Of a stretch of 64,000 nt of DNA, positions 51,513 through 60,242 are shown piece by piece. Location of the stretch: positions 1 through 64,000 of the forward strand of contig NZ_BAAAPC010000020.1 in assembly GCF_039530945.1 (NCBI RefSeq), given 5' to 3'. How positions within the stretch are numbered: the stretch's first letter is position 1; each line of letters begins with the position of its first letter. The notes beneath the pieces were generated by a model. That model was not told the origin of the DNA and did not search any database. It saw only the letters and a list, made by a program, of their open reading frames with translations. The translations under genes and the position numbers were made by a program. Source of the stretch: Nocardiopsis_C rhodophaea (GTDB lineage: Bacteria; Actinomycetota; Actinomycetes; Streptosporangiales; Streptosporangiaceae).

Positions 51513-54209
51513 CTAACGGGGCCAGGCGAAGGCCTCGCCGACCGTGGCCGCGAGTTGGAGGTAGGCGTCGCGCGTGGCCGGGGTGAGGAGATCCAGGTCG
51601 ACCTCGGCCCCCTCCTCCAGGTGGGGGTCCCACGGGACACGGACCACAGCGCGGCAGCGGGTGGAAAAGTGCTGTTCCAGGCGGTCGAGGTCGATGGTGC
51701 TCTTGCCGTCCGTGCGCACCATCGACAGCACGACGACCGCACCGCGCACGAGGTAGCCGTACTCGTGGGCTTCCAGCCAGTCGAGGGTGGCGCTGGCGCT
51801 GCGCGCGCCGTCGACGGACGCCGAGCTGACCAGGACCACCTGGTCGGCCAGGCCCAGGACGCCGCGCATCGCCGAGTGCAGCAGCCCCGTGCCGCAGTCG
51901 GTGAGGCAGATCGAGTAGTAGTGCTCCAGTATCCGGGTGACCTGGCGGTAGTCCTCCTCACTGAACGCCTCCGACACGGCGGGGTCCCGGTCCGAGGCCA
52001 GGATCTCCAGGCGGCTCGCCGCCTGGGACGTGAACCCGCGGATATCGGCGTAGCGCCGGATCGAGTCCCGCTCGTTCAGCAGGTCGCGGATGGTCGCGGC
52101 CGTCTGCAGCCGCACCTTGTCCGAGAGCGTGCCGCGGTCGGGGTTGGCGTCCACGGCCAGGACGCGGTCACCGCGCAGGGAGGACAGCATGGAGCCCAGC
52201 GCGACCGTCGTCGTGGTCTTGCCGACCCCGCCCTTGAGGCTGAGCACCGCCACGCGGTGGTGCCCGCCCGCCACATGCGTGGTGGCGCGCGCGGTGAGTT
52301 CCCGGCGCCGCACCTCGTTAGCGGATTCGCCGGGGTTCACCAGGCCGAACGTCGCGGACTGCACGACCTTGCGCCACCCCTTGGCCGACGACTTGGAGCG
52401 GTTGCGCACGAGCGAGTCGGCGTCGAGCATGTCGGACGTCTCGCTTGAGCCCTGCGTGCCCTCACCCTCCCCCGCGATGTGCGCGCGGTACTGGAAGGGG
52501 TGCCCCCCGGTGGAAGGCGGCACGGCGGGGCCGGGACTCACCTGCTGCTGTCCCCAGGCGCTGTTCGGTCCCATCGGCGGCTGGCCGCCCGTCGGGTAGC
52601 CCTGCGGCGGGCCGACCGGCGGGGGACCGGGCTGCTGAGGTCCCGGCTGGTGGGGTCCCTGCTGGTGGGGTGCGGGCGGTTGGGGCCCCGGGTACGGCCG
52701 GGGGCCGCCGGGGCCGGGCTGCCGCGGGGGCGGACCAGGAGGGTGGGGGCCCTGCTGCTGGGGACCCTGCTGATGGGGACCGGCCTGCTGCGGGCCCGTG
52801 GGCTGCGGCGGCCCCGGGTAGGGCGTTTGGGGGCCCGTGTACCGCGGCCCCGGTCCCGGCTGCTGGGGGTTCGGGGGCGCCTGCGGGTACGGGGAAGGGT
52901 ACGGCGGGTAGGGCTGTGGCTGCTCCGGGTAGGCGGGGGCGTTCTGGTTCGGGGTGGACTGCCCGTTGGGCAGATGCGGGGACACCTGCGGGCCGCTCGC
53001 CGGCCCCCGCGGCGATGCCCCGGGAACGGGCGGGCCACCAACGGGGGGCAGCGCGGGCGTATGCCCCGCCTGCTCCACCGGATCGGCTGACGGAAGAGGA
53101 GGCGCGGGTGGTACCTCCTCGGCCGCGGGGTCGCCCGGCGACGCGACGGGCGCGTCGCCGGGCGCCTCGGCGCTCCCCTCAGCAGGTGCCTCGGCGGAGG
53201 TGTCGAGGGGCGCCGGGCCGACCGCGGGCGGCTGTTTGGCGGCGGGCTGCTCCAGCGGGGGAAGCTGCTCGGGCTCGGGCACGTCGTCGAACGCCGTTTC
53301 GTCCGGCGCCCGCATGGGTGGATCCGCAGGCATCCCTGTCGAAGCGTCCACGGGAAGGTCGTCGTCCGCCTCGGCGGGGGCAGGCATCGCCGGAGGGACC
53401 GCCTCATCCCGCCAGTCGTACTCCGGAGGAGGAGACGGCGCCCACGCGGCCGGGTCCTCCTGGGGCATCGGGCTCGGGGCGGGCTGCTCAGCCTGGGTGT
53501 GGTGGGCCTGCGGGTGGTACACCTCGGGCCCCTCCCCCGCTGTCTGGGACGGTGCGGGTTCCGATGGTGCCTGCGGTGCGGCAGACTCCGGCCATGCCGC
53601 AGCCTGGGCGCGGCTCGCCTCTGGCCACACCGGCGGCGCCCCGGGGGCCTGGTCGTGGCCCATGGGCATCGCGGGCGGCGCTTCGATCTGGGCGTCTGGC
53701 TGGGGCTGCGGCTCCTGGACGGGCGCGGGCCCCGGCACCTGTCCGTGTGGTGGCTCCGCCGGCTGCTCCCATTGGCCCCAGTACGGCTCAGGCGCGGATT
53801 CCGGCGTCGCGTCAGCAGGCGGCTGGGCCATCTCCGGCCCGACCGCCTGCTGTCCCTGGTTCCCGTACTGTTCCTGGGCGTAGTGGCTCGCGTCGCCCGA
53901 TGGTTCCGGTCCGCCCGGCCAGCCGTGGCCCGGTGGAGGCTGCGGCCCGCTCCACGGAGCCGGTGATGCCTCGTCTCCCCCGCCTACCGCGTACGGCGGC
54001 GGAGGCGGCATGTCCCCGATCGCGTACGGCGGCGGGGGAGGAAAGCCACCGTCACCGAACCAGTCATCGGCCGGGGACGCGTACCCCGCACCATCCGCCT
54101 GCTCACCGTGCTCCGCGTAGACGTTCTCAGCAGCGGCGTCGTGGTCACGTTCCCCGTCTCGCGGACGCGCACCCGCGAACTTCGAACCGTCGTGTTCTCT
54201 GTGTGCCAC
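51513..54209 (-). CDS. Large proline-rich ParA/MinD-like ATPase
   Basis: About 898 residues. The first 600 are low-complexity, rich in Pro, Gln, Gly and acidic residues with many GPQQ/PGPQ-type repeats. The C-terminal 260 residues are a MinD/ParA ATPase: deviant Walker A LSLKGGVGKTTTTVALG, then VLAVDANPDRGTL, ICLTDCGTGLLHSAM, and VVLVSSASVDGARSA. It resembles EspI-type and SCO5717-like proteins tied to type VII secretion or cell-envelope processes. GTG 54209 is chosen, with GAGGAG 7 bases before. No secretion genes are adjacent, so the role is inferred. Confidence 0.75.
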   Translation of the reverse strand: MAHREHDGSKFAGARPRDGERDHDAAAENVYAEHGEQADGAGYASPADDWFGDGGFPPPPPYAIGDMPPPPPYAVGGGDEASPAPWSGPQPPPGHGWPGGPEPSGDASHYAQEQYGNQGQQAVGPEMAQPPADATPESAPEPYWGQWEQPAEPPHGQVPGPAPVQEPQPQPDAQIEAPPAMPMGHDQAPGAPPVWPEASRAQAAAWPESAAPQAPSEPAPSQTAGEGPEVYHPQAHHTQAEQPAPSPMPQEDPAAWAPSPPPEYDWRDEAVPPAMPAPAEADDDLPVDASTGMPADPPMRAPDETAFDDVPEPEQLPPLEQPAAKQPPAVGPAPLDTSAEAPAEGSAEAPGDAPVASPGDPAAEEVPPAPPLPSADPVEQAGHTPALPPVGGPPVPGASPRGPASGPQVSPHLPNGQSTPNQNAPAYPEQPQPYPPYPSPYPQAPPNPQQPGPGPRYTGPQTPYPGPPQPTGPQQAGPHQQGPQQQGPHPPGPPPRQPGPGGPRPYPGPQPPAPHQQGPHQPGPQQPGPPPVGPPQGYPTGGQPPMGPNSAWGQQQVSPGPAVPPSTGGHPFQYRAHIAGEGEGTQGSSETSDMLDADSLVRNRSKSSAKGWRKVVQSATFGLVNPGESANEVRRRELTARATTHVAGGHHRVAVLSLKGGVGKTTTTVALGSMLSSLRGDRVLAVDANPDRGTLSDKVRLQTAATIRDLLNERDSIRRYADIRGFTSQAASRLEILASDRDPAVSEAFSEEDYRQVTRILEHYYSICLTDCGTGLLHSAMRGVLGLADQVVLVSSASVDGARSASATLDWLEAHEYGYLVRGAVVVLSMVRTDGKSTIDLDRLEQHFSTRCRAVVRVPWDPHLEEGAEVDLDLLTPATRDAYLQLAATVGEAFAWPR

Positions 54210-54481
54210 CGCGGTTCTCCTCAAGACGCTTTCTATGGGGGCGTGAACGATCGCAGCCGGGAGCCCCTTTCGTTCGGGATGGATCGGGGGGACCGATCCC
54301 CCAGCCTCGCGATTATCTTCAGCTCAGTCAACAAACATAAAACCATCAGACGGCCGCGCGGACACCACGTCCTGACCGACTTCGGTCCGGCTCGTGGCGG
54401 GTCCCGGACACCCGTGCGACTGGCCCCACGCGGCCCCCTGGCCTCCACCGCGCACCCCCGCATCCTGGGTAGCGTTCAGGC

Positions 54482-55465
54482 ATGCATGCCATCGTGATCA
54501 ACGAGCCGGGCGATGCCGACGTCCTCGCCTGGCGCGAGGTTCCGGACCCGGTTCCGGGCCTGGGCGAGGTACTCGTCGACGTCACCGCGACCGCTGTCAA
54601 CCGGGCCGATGTCGCCCAGCGCCAGGGCACCTACCCGCCACCGCCCGGGGCCTCGGAGTACCCGGGCCTGGAGTGTTCGGGAAGCATCGCCGCGCTCGGC
54701 CCCGGCACGGAGGACTCCGGGTGGTCGGTCGGCGATGAAGTGTGCGCCCTGCTGACCGGAGGCGGCTACGCCGAACGCGTAGCTGTCCCCGTCGGGCAGC
54801 TGCTCCCGATCCCGTCGGGCGTCTCCCTGGTCGAGGCCGCGACCCTCCCGGAGGTCGCCTGCACCGTCTGGTCCAACCTCCACATGGTGGCCGGTCTGCG
54901 CGCGGGGGAGACGCTGCTGGTACACGGTGGAGGCAGCGGCATCGGCACGTTCGCCGTCCAGTTGGGCAGCGCCCTGGGCGCGCGCGTCATCGTCACCGCC
55001 GGGAGCGAGGCCAAGCTCGACCGCTGCCGGGAATTGGGCGCCGCCGTCGGCATCAATTACCGTGAAGAGGACTTCGCCGCACGAATCAGGGACGAGACGG
55101 GCGGTTCCGGTGTCGACGTCATCCTGGACATCATGGGCGGCTCCTACCTGGAGTCCAATATTCGATCGTTGGCCATCGGCGGCCGACTGGTCATCATCGG
55201 CCTGATGGGCGGACGCAAGACCGAGATCGACCTCGGCCGGATGCTGGTCAAGCGGCTGTCTGTGCACGCCACGACGCTGCGGTCGCGCCCCGTCGAAGAG
55301 AAGGCCCGGATCGTCGCCGGAGTCGCCGAGCAGGTGTGGCCGCTGGTGGAGGCCGGCACCGTCCGGCCGGTGCTGGATCAGACGCTTCCGCTGCCACAGG
55401 CCGCCGACGCACACCGCATCATGGAAGCAAGCACACACGTCGGCAAGATCGTGCTCACAGCCTGA
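54482..55465 (+). CDS. NADPH:quinone oxidoreductase, zinc-free MDR family
   Basis: A 327-residue medium-chain reductase of the zeta-crystallin/PIG3 type. It has NRADVAQRQGTYPPPPGASE near the N-terminus, the cofactor motif VHGGGSGIGTFAVQLGSALG and a C-terminal ALxxxRP-like segment. No structural zinc cysteines are present. It reduces quinones or enones with NADPH. It runs divergent from the ParA-like gene, and the proteasome activator gene follows 39 bases downstream. Confidence 0.85.
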   Translation: MHAIVINEPGDADVLAWREVPDPVPGLGEVLVDVTATAVNRADVAQRQGTYPPPPGASEYPGLECSGSIAALGPGTEDSGWSVGDEVCALLTGGGYAERVAVPVGQLLPIPSGVSLVEAATLPEVACTVWSNLHMVAGLRAGETLLVHGGGSGIGTFAVQLGSALGARVIVTAGSEAKLDRCRELGAAVGINYREEDFAARIRDETGGSGVDVILDIMGGSYLESNIRSLAIGGRLVIIGLMGGRKTEIDLGRMLVKRLSVHATTLRSRPVEEKARIVAGVAEQVWPLVEAGTVRPVLDQTLPLPQAADAHRIMEASTHVGKIVLTA

Positions 55466-55504
55466 CAACGCCGGGAATCGATACAGCCGCAAGGTGAGGG
55501 TTCA

Positions 55505-56071
55505 ATGAACGACGGAGTGAACGAACAGCAGCAGCCGCATGTCCTGGTCGTCGGCCCGGGCGGCGCCTCCTTGGGGGCCGGCCCCGAGGGCGGCTCCGAG
55601 AGCGCCGCGGAGGAAGGGGCCGGAGAGCGCTCCCTCGGGGACATGGTGGAGCAGCCCGCGAAGGTCATGCGCATCGGCAGCATGATCCGCCAACTCCTCG
55701 ACGAGGTGAAGGCGGCCCCGCTCGACGAGGCCAGCCGGGCGCGGCTTCGCGAGATCCACACCAACTCGATAAAGGAACTTGAGGACGGTCTGGCCCCTGA
55801 GCTGATCGAGGAGCTGGAGCGGCTCACCCTCCCCCTCACCGACGAGACGACGCCGACCGAGGCCGAGCTGCGGATCGCCCAGGCCCAGCTGGTGGGCTGG
55901 TTGGAAGGCCTGTTCCACGGCATACAGACCACCCTCTTCGCCCAGCAGATGGCGGCCCGCGCCCAGCTGGAGAACATGCGCAAGGCCTTGCCCGCCGCGC
56001 CGTCCCACGGCCAGGAGCCGGGGCAGGACTCCATGGGCAAGGGCGCGCCGGGATCCGGGCCCTACCTGTAG
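55505..56071 (+). CDS. bpa: Bacterial proteasome activator (Bpa/PafE)
   Basis: A 188-residue protein with a disordered Glu/Gly-rich start, a four-helix core (KVMRIGSMIRQLLDEVKAAP, later IAQAQLVGWLEGLFHGIQTT) and the C-terminal GPYL. In mycobacteria Bpa forms a dodecameric ring that opens the 20S proteasome gate through a C-terminal GQYL motif, letting it degrade unfolded proteins without ATP. The equivalent GPYL is present here. It is the gene before a strong palindromic terminator. Confidence 0.88.
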   Translation: MNDGVNEQQQPHVLVVGPGGASLGAGPEGGSESAAEEGAGERSLGDMVEQPAKVMRIGSMIRQLLDEVKAAPLDEASRARLREIHTNSIKELEDGLAPELIEELERLTLPLTDETTPTEAELRIAQAQLVGWLEGLFHGIQTTLFAQQMAARAQLENMRKALPAAPSHGQEPGQDSMGKGAPGSGPYL

Positions 56072-56098
56072 GCCGCCTCTAGCCGCCTCCACAGCAAT

Positions 56099-56140
56099 AA
56101 GGGCGGGGTGTCAATCGCCGGCGATTGACACCCCGCCCTT
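56099..56140. terminator. 42-bp perfect palindrome, bidirectional terminator
   Basis: Left arm 56099-56119 and right arm 56120-56140 are exact reverse complements (AAGGGCGGGGTGTCAATCGCC and its complement) with no spacer. The palindrome lies between the convergent bpa and serS genes and should stop transcripts from both. Confidence 0.85.
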
Positions 56141-56184
56141 GTCACAGGTCGGTTCGGCCACCCGCTGGGCGGCCGACGCCGCCG

Positions 56185-57453
56185 CTACTTCTTCCCCACC
56201 GGCTCCAGGACCTCGCGGCCGACGAACGGGCGCAGCGCCTCCGGCACCACCACGGAGCCGTCGGCCTGCTGGTGGTTCTCCAGAATGGCCACGATCCAGC
56301 GGGTGGTGGCCAGCGTGCCGTTCAGCGTGGCGGCGAACCGCGGCTTGCCGTCGGCGTCCCGGTACCGGATGTTCAGCCGGCGGGACTGGAAGTCGGTGCA
56401 GTTGGAGGTGGAGGTCAGCTCGCGGTAGCGGCCCTGCGTGGGGATCCACGCCTCGCAGTCGAACTTGCGCGCGGCACTCGACCCCAGGTCGCCGCCGGCG
56501 ATGTCGACGACACGGTAGGGCAGCTCCAGCTTGTCGAGCATGTCCCGCTCCCAGCCCAGCAGCCGCCTGTGCTCCTCGTGCGCCTGGTCGGGGTGGGTGT
56601 AGACAAACATCTCGACCTTGTTGAACTGGTGCACCCGGATGATGCCGCGGGTGTCCTTCCCATAGGAGCCCGCCTCGCGGCGGAAGCAGGACGACCAGCC
56701 GATGTAGCGGTTCGGTAGCGCGTCGGCGGGCAGGATCTCCCCGGCGTGGTAGCCGGCGAGCGGGACCTCGGATGTGCCCACGAGGTAGAGGTCGTCGGCC
56801 GGGAGGTGGTAGACCTCGTCGGCGTGGGCGCCGAGGAACCCGGTGCCCTCCATGGTCTCCGGCTTCACCAGCACCGGCGGGACCATGGGGGTGAACCCGC
56901 TGGCCACCGCCTGCTGCATGGCCATGTTGAGCAGGCCCAGCTCCAGCATGGCGCCGACGCCGGTGAGGAAGTAGAAGCGCGCGCCGGAGACCTTGGCCCC
57001 GCGTTCGGTGTCGATGGCGCCGAGCATCTCGCCGAGCTCCAGGTGGTCACGCGGGGTGAAGTCGAACGCGCGCGGCGTGCCGATCTCCTCTAGCACGGTG
57101 AAGTCGTCGACACCGCCCTCCGGGGCGCCCTCCTCGACGAGGTTGGGCACGTCCTTCAGGGTCGCGTCGAGTTCCTCGCCGAGCCGGTCCGCCTCGGCCT
57201 CGGCCTCCTTGACCTCGACGGCCAGGGACTTGGCGCGGGTCAGCAGCTCCTCGCGCTCCTCCGGCGACGCCTTGGAGACCGACTTGCCCACGCTCTTCTG
57301 CTCGGCGCGCAGAGTCTCGAAGCGGGTCAGCGCGGCACGGCGGCGCGAGTCGAGGTCGAGCAGCCGGTCGACGACGGCGTCGTCTTCCCCGCGAGCCCGC
57401 TGCGAGGCGCGAAGGCGGTCAGGGTCGTCTCGAAGTGCGCGAAGGTCGATCAC
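56185..57453 (-). CDS. serS: Seryl-tRNA synthetase
   Basis: A 422-residue class II synthetase. The N-terminal coiled-coil tRNA-binding arm covers about residues 1-105 (ALTRFETLRAEQKSVGKSVS). Motif 2 lies in SSCFRREAGSYGKDTRGIIR and motif 3 in TLNGTLATTRWIVAILENHQ. It charges tRNA-Ser, one of which is encoded at 39983. GTG 57453 starts at VIDLRALRDD, the normal N-terminus; the upstream in-frame extension is unconserved. It is linked to pheA as in other actinomycetes. The 311 bases upstream hold no gene besides promoter space. Confidence 0.96.
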   Translation of the reverse strand: MIDLRALRDDPDRLRASQRARGEDDAVVDRLLDLDSRRRAALTRFETLRAEQKSVGKSVSKASPEEREELLTRAKSLAVEVKEAEAEADRLGEELDATLKDVPNLVEEGAPEGGVDDFTVLEEIGTPRAFDFTPRDHLELGEMLGAIDTERGAKVSGARFYFLTGVGAMLELGLLNMAMQQAVASGFTPMVPPVLVKPETMEGTGFLGAHADEVYHLPADDLYLVGTSEVPLAGYHAGEILPADALPNRYIGWSSCFRREAGSYGKDTRGIIRVHQFNKVEMFVYTHPDQAHEEHRRLLGWERDMLDKLELPYRVVDIAGGDLGSSAARKFDCEAWIPTQGRYRELTSTSNCTDFQSRRLNIRYRDADGKPRFAATLNGTLATTRWIVAILENHQQADGSVVVPEALRPFVGREVLEPVGKK

Positions 57454-57764
57454 GTTCAGCAGGTTACCGGTGATGCGCGGCGGAGCCACACCGATTCCCC
57501 GGCCAGCGCCCCGCCAAAAGCGTCACTGCCCTCCCCTAGCCTCTCGACACAAGCGGGGCACACCGCGGATCGAGATTCCGCGGAAAAAATCCGCGCATCT
57601 CGCGTCATGACCCGGGAGGACGCCCGTTTTACGAGTGGCGGACGGGACTCGTGCGAGGGGCCGCGTCCGGTTCGCCACCGGCCGCACAGCGCGGCCGGCC
57701 CGCCCGCCGGGTGTACACCACACGCCTCTTGACCGCGTCCCCCACGCGGACGAAGGAGAGCACC

Positions 57765-57947
57765 ATGACGCAATGGTGGCCGATGAAGCCGGTCGCTTCG
57801 ATGACGACCGCGGAGCTCGTGGCGGCTCTGCGACGGTTGGCCTACGTGTCCCCTGACGACATCGCACTGGAGAAGGCGCTGCGCGGCCGACTCGCCCTCA
57901 TCCTTGACGAGGAGCCGACGGCCGAGCCCGAATGGAGCATGGCATGA
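57765..57947 (+). CDS. Small hypothetical protein
   Basis: A 60-residue protein, MTQWWPMKPVASMTTAELVA then LAYVSPDDIALEKALRGRLA and an acidic C-terminus. ATG 57765 has AAGGAGAG, a strong site that supports translation. No family was recognised. The even spacing of hydrophobic residues suggests two amphipathic helices. Confidence 0.5.
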   Translation: MTQWWPMKPVASMTTAELVAALRRLAYVSPDDIALEKALRGRLALILDEEPTAEPEWSMA

Positions 57948-58605
57948 GCGTTGAGAAGAAAGAGGAGCGCCACGCGACCCCGCACCTCGGCTGCCGCCTG
58001 TGCGCCCGCACCGGGCGCACCCGGTTTGGCCGAGCGGACGCTGTTCGCGACCACGCGCCCCGCACCGGAACCGATTCGGGAAAGGGAACCCCGGCGCGGT
58101 AATGCGGCCGCGAGGAGGGCGACGGCGGAGGCACGGGCGGCTCGCGGGGCCGCCCCGCCGACCGAGCGATCAGCCGGACACCGCGGGGCGCGCTTGCGGG
58201 GACCGCGCCTCGGCGAGCGAGCCGCCGTCCGGCCCCTCCACCCAGCCGAACGAGCGCGGTCGTGCCCAGGCCGCGTCTCGCAGACGCTTCTGGGTCGGCG
58301 AGCAGCCGACGGGGGCGGCGTCGCACGACGGGTCACGACGTCGATCCAGCTCGGCTCAGCGCGTGGAGCTACACAGCGAACCTCGGGCGGGCCACCGCTG
58401 CGCGACCATCGCGAAGCGTGCGCGGCTGGAGCGCGACCGCGGTCCCGGAACAGTGGGAGAAACGCAGCCTCCCCAGGACAGAACGCCTCTCGACACTTAT
58501 AAGCCCCATAGACACCTGTATAGGCCTCTCAGACGCCTATAGACCCCGACCAACGCTTACAGCCCCCTGAAGACACAGCGCCGCCCGCCTCTCAGGACAG
58601 AACAC
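57948..58605. other. Gene-free stretch with a repeat array at its right end
   Basis: About 660 bases. Open frames exist, but their Arg/Pro/Ala composition looks like shadow reading of GC-rich DNA. It contains the repeat array 58492-58566. A 15-base direct repeat, CAGGACAGAACGCCT (58473-58487) and CAGGACAGAACACCT (58593-58607), brackets that array. Confidence 0.4.
58492..58566. repeat. Iteron-like direct repeats, four units at about 20-bp period
   Basis: Imperfect units: GACACTTATAAGCCCC (58492), GACACCTGTATAGGCC (58511), GACGCCTATAGACCCC (58532) and CAACGCTTACAGCCCC (58551). Start spacings are 19, 21 and 19, about two helical turns. They lie next to the 3' end of pheA in a gene-free region. 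Function unknown: protein-binding array, decayed terminator or replication-type iterons are options. Confidence 0.6.
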
Positions 58606-59553
58606 CTAGTCCGCGCAGCCTGTGCGGATGCGCTCCAGCCAGCGTTCGGCGTCGTGGAAGTCGGCGTTGCTGGTGCCCTTCGCCGGCACGATCTGGGCGG
58701 GCCCCGATCCCTCGTCGGCGCGCGGATAGCTGCCGAGGAAGCGGATGTCCCGGCAGACCCGGCGCAGGCCCATCAGGGCCTCACCGACGGCGGCGTCGGC
58801 GACGTGCCCGTCGGCGTCGATGCAGAAGCAGTACCGGCCCAGGCCGTCACCGGTGGGCCGGGATTCCAGCCTGGTCAGGTTGACGCCGCGCAGGGCGAAC
58901 TGGTTGAGCAGCTCGACGAGGGCGCCGGGGTGGTCGTCGGCGATGAACGCCACGAGCGACGTGCGGTCGGCGCCCGTCGGGGCGGGCAGCGCACCGGGAC
59001 GACTCACCTGGACGAACCGGGTGGCGGCCTCCGAACAGTCGCCAATGTCATCGGCGAGTGGGCGCAGCCCGTAGCGCTCCGCCGCGATGGCGGCGCACAC
59101 GGCCGCGTCATAGGGCGCGGCCGGTTCGGCCACGGCCTGGGCCGCCGCCGCGGTGGACGACACGGCGAACGTCTCGGCCTCGGGCAGGTGGGCCGAGATC
59201 CAGCCGCGGACCTGGGCGAGGGCGTGCGGATGGGTGGCGATCCGCTTCACATCGGCGATGGCGGAGCCCTCCCGGGCGGCCAGCGTGAACCGCACCGGGA
59301 TCGCGGCCTCAGCGGAGATGAGCAGCGGAGCACCGTTGACGAGTTCGGTGATGGTGGTGGTGACCCCGCCCTCGACGGAGTTCTCCAACGGCACCACGCC
59401 CGCGTCCACGTCGCCGTTCCGGACCGCCGCGAACACGGCGTCGACACCGGTGCACGCGACGGAGGTGCCCTCGGGCATGCCGGGGTGCAACTCGTGCAGC
59501 GCGGCCTCGGTGAAGGTGCCCGCTGGTCCGAGATAGGCGTAACGGTTCGGCAT
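58606..59553 (-). CDS. pheA: Prephenate dehydratase
   Basis: A 315-residue enzyme making phenylpyruvate from prephenate. The catalytic domain opens RYAYLGPAGTFTEAALHEL and has DAGVVPLENSVEGGVTTTI and a DxxxATRFVQV segment (CSEAATRFVQVSR). The C-terminal ACT domain (about residues 205-290) has the ESRP motif (NLTRLESRPTGDGLGRY) for phenylalanine feedback. ATG 59553 is chosen; nine upstream codons are unlikely. It is co-directional with serS about 1.1 kb away. Confidence 0.94.
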   Translation of the reverse strand: MPNRYAYLGPAGTFTEAALHELHPGMPEGTSVACTGVDAVFAAVRNGDVDAGVVPLENSVEGGVTTTITELVNGAPLLISAEAAIPVRFTLAAREGSAIADVKRIATHPHALAQVRGWISAHLPEAETFAVSSTAAAAQAVAEPAAPYDAAVCAAIAAERYGLRPLADDIGDCSEAATRFVQVSRPGALPAPTGADRTSLVAFIADDHPGALVELLNQFALRGVNLTRLESRPTGDGLGRYCFCIDADGHVADAAVGEALMGLRRVCRDIRFLGSYPRADEGSGPAQIVPAKGTSNADFHDAERWLERIRTGCAD

Positions 59554-59632
59554 AGCGTTAAGGCTATACCCGTTACTCAAAGTGACGTAAGTTAACGCGG
59601 GTGCTGGCGCACGCTTGAAGGTGACACCGCCC

Positions 59633-60199
59633 TCAGGTCACGGCATCGGGTGCTTCGCGCAGCCGCACCGCCGGCCCCGTGTCCGGGACCGCCTCGCGGG
59701 CCTTGGGCGCGTCCTTCCGGGGTTTTTCCTCGGCGGCGCCACGCGCCGGTTCCAGCGGCGGGATCCGCGAGACGGGCTGGGCGTCCATGACGGTGACCTG
59801 CCCGAGCCCCTGCCCCAGTCGGGCGGCGCGGATGGCGCGGTACTCCTCCGGGGAGAGCGTCTCGCCCGCGCGCCCGGACTGAATGGACTTGGCGTAGGTG
59901 CGGGACTCGGTGCGCCCGTTGATCGAGGAGATGACCACGCCGTCGCCCGCCGCGTTCAGCAATGCGAGCGAGAACGACCGCGCGCCGGACATCTCCTCCA
60001 GCGCGTCATAGCGCACTACCGCGACATCGCGGATGGCCCGCGCGTCCGTGCCCCCCGTATCGGGGACCTGCCGTTGGAGCAGTGCGTGGTAATCACCGAC
60101 CGCGGTGCGGGACCGCATGAGCGCGTATCCACCGACGCCCAGCCCGCCCACACCTGTCAGCATGCCGAGAACAGCCAGGGTCATTGTGAGAGTGAGCAC
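59633..60199 (-). CDS. DUF4446 family membrane-anchored protein
   Basis: A 188-residue protein with one N-terminal membrane segment (TLAVLGMLTGVGGLGVGGYA) and a soluble part holding the DUF4446 core: DVAVVRYDALEEMSGARSFS, LALLNAAGDGVVISSINGRT and YAKSIQSGRAGETLSPEE. The C-terminal 40 residues are charged and Pro-rich. Its function is unknown; it is commonly found beside pheA/serS in actinomycetes. GTG 60199 is the start. Confidence 0.8.
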   Translation of the reverse strand: MLTLTMTLAVLGMLTGVGGLGVGGYALMRSRTAVGDYHALLQRQVPDTGGTDARAIRDVAVVRYDALEEMSGARSFSLALLNAAGDGVVISSINGRTESRTYAKSIQSGRAGETLSPEEYRAIRAARLGQGLGQVTVMDAQPVSRIPPLEPARGAAEEKPRKDAPKAREAVPDTGPAVRLREAPDAVT

Positions 60200-60242
60200 A
60201 GTTCGAGCGTAACCGCAAGAAGGCTGTGAGCGCGGGATCCTC

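Noticed and set aside
52460..54340. Long plus-strand open frames opposite the proline-rich ATPase gene
   Set aside because: They mirror the low-complexity Pro/Gln codons of the minus-strand gene and show no domain of their own.
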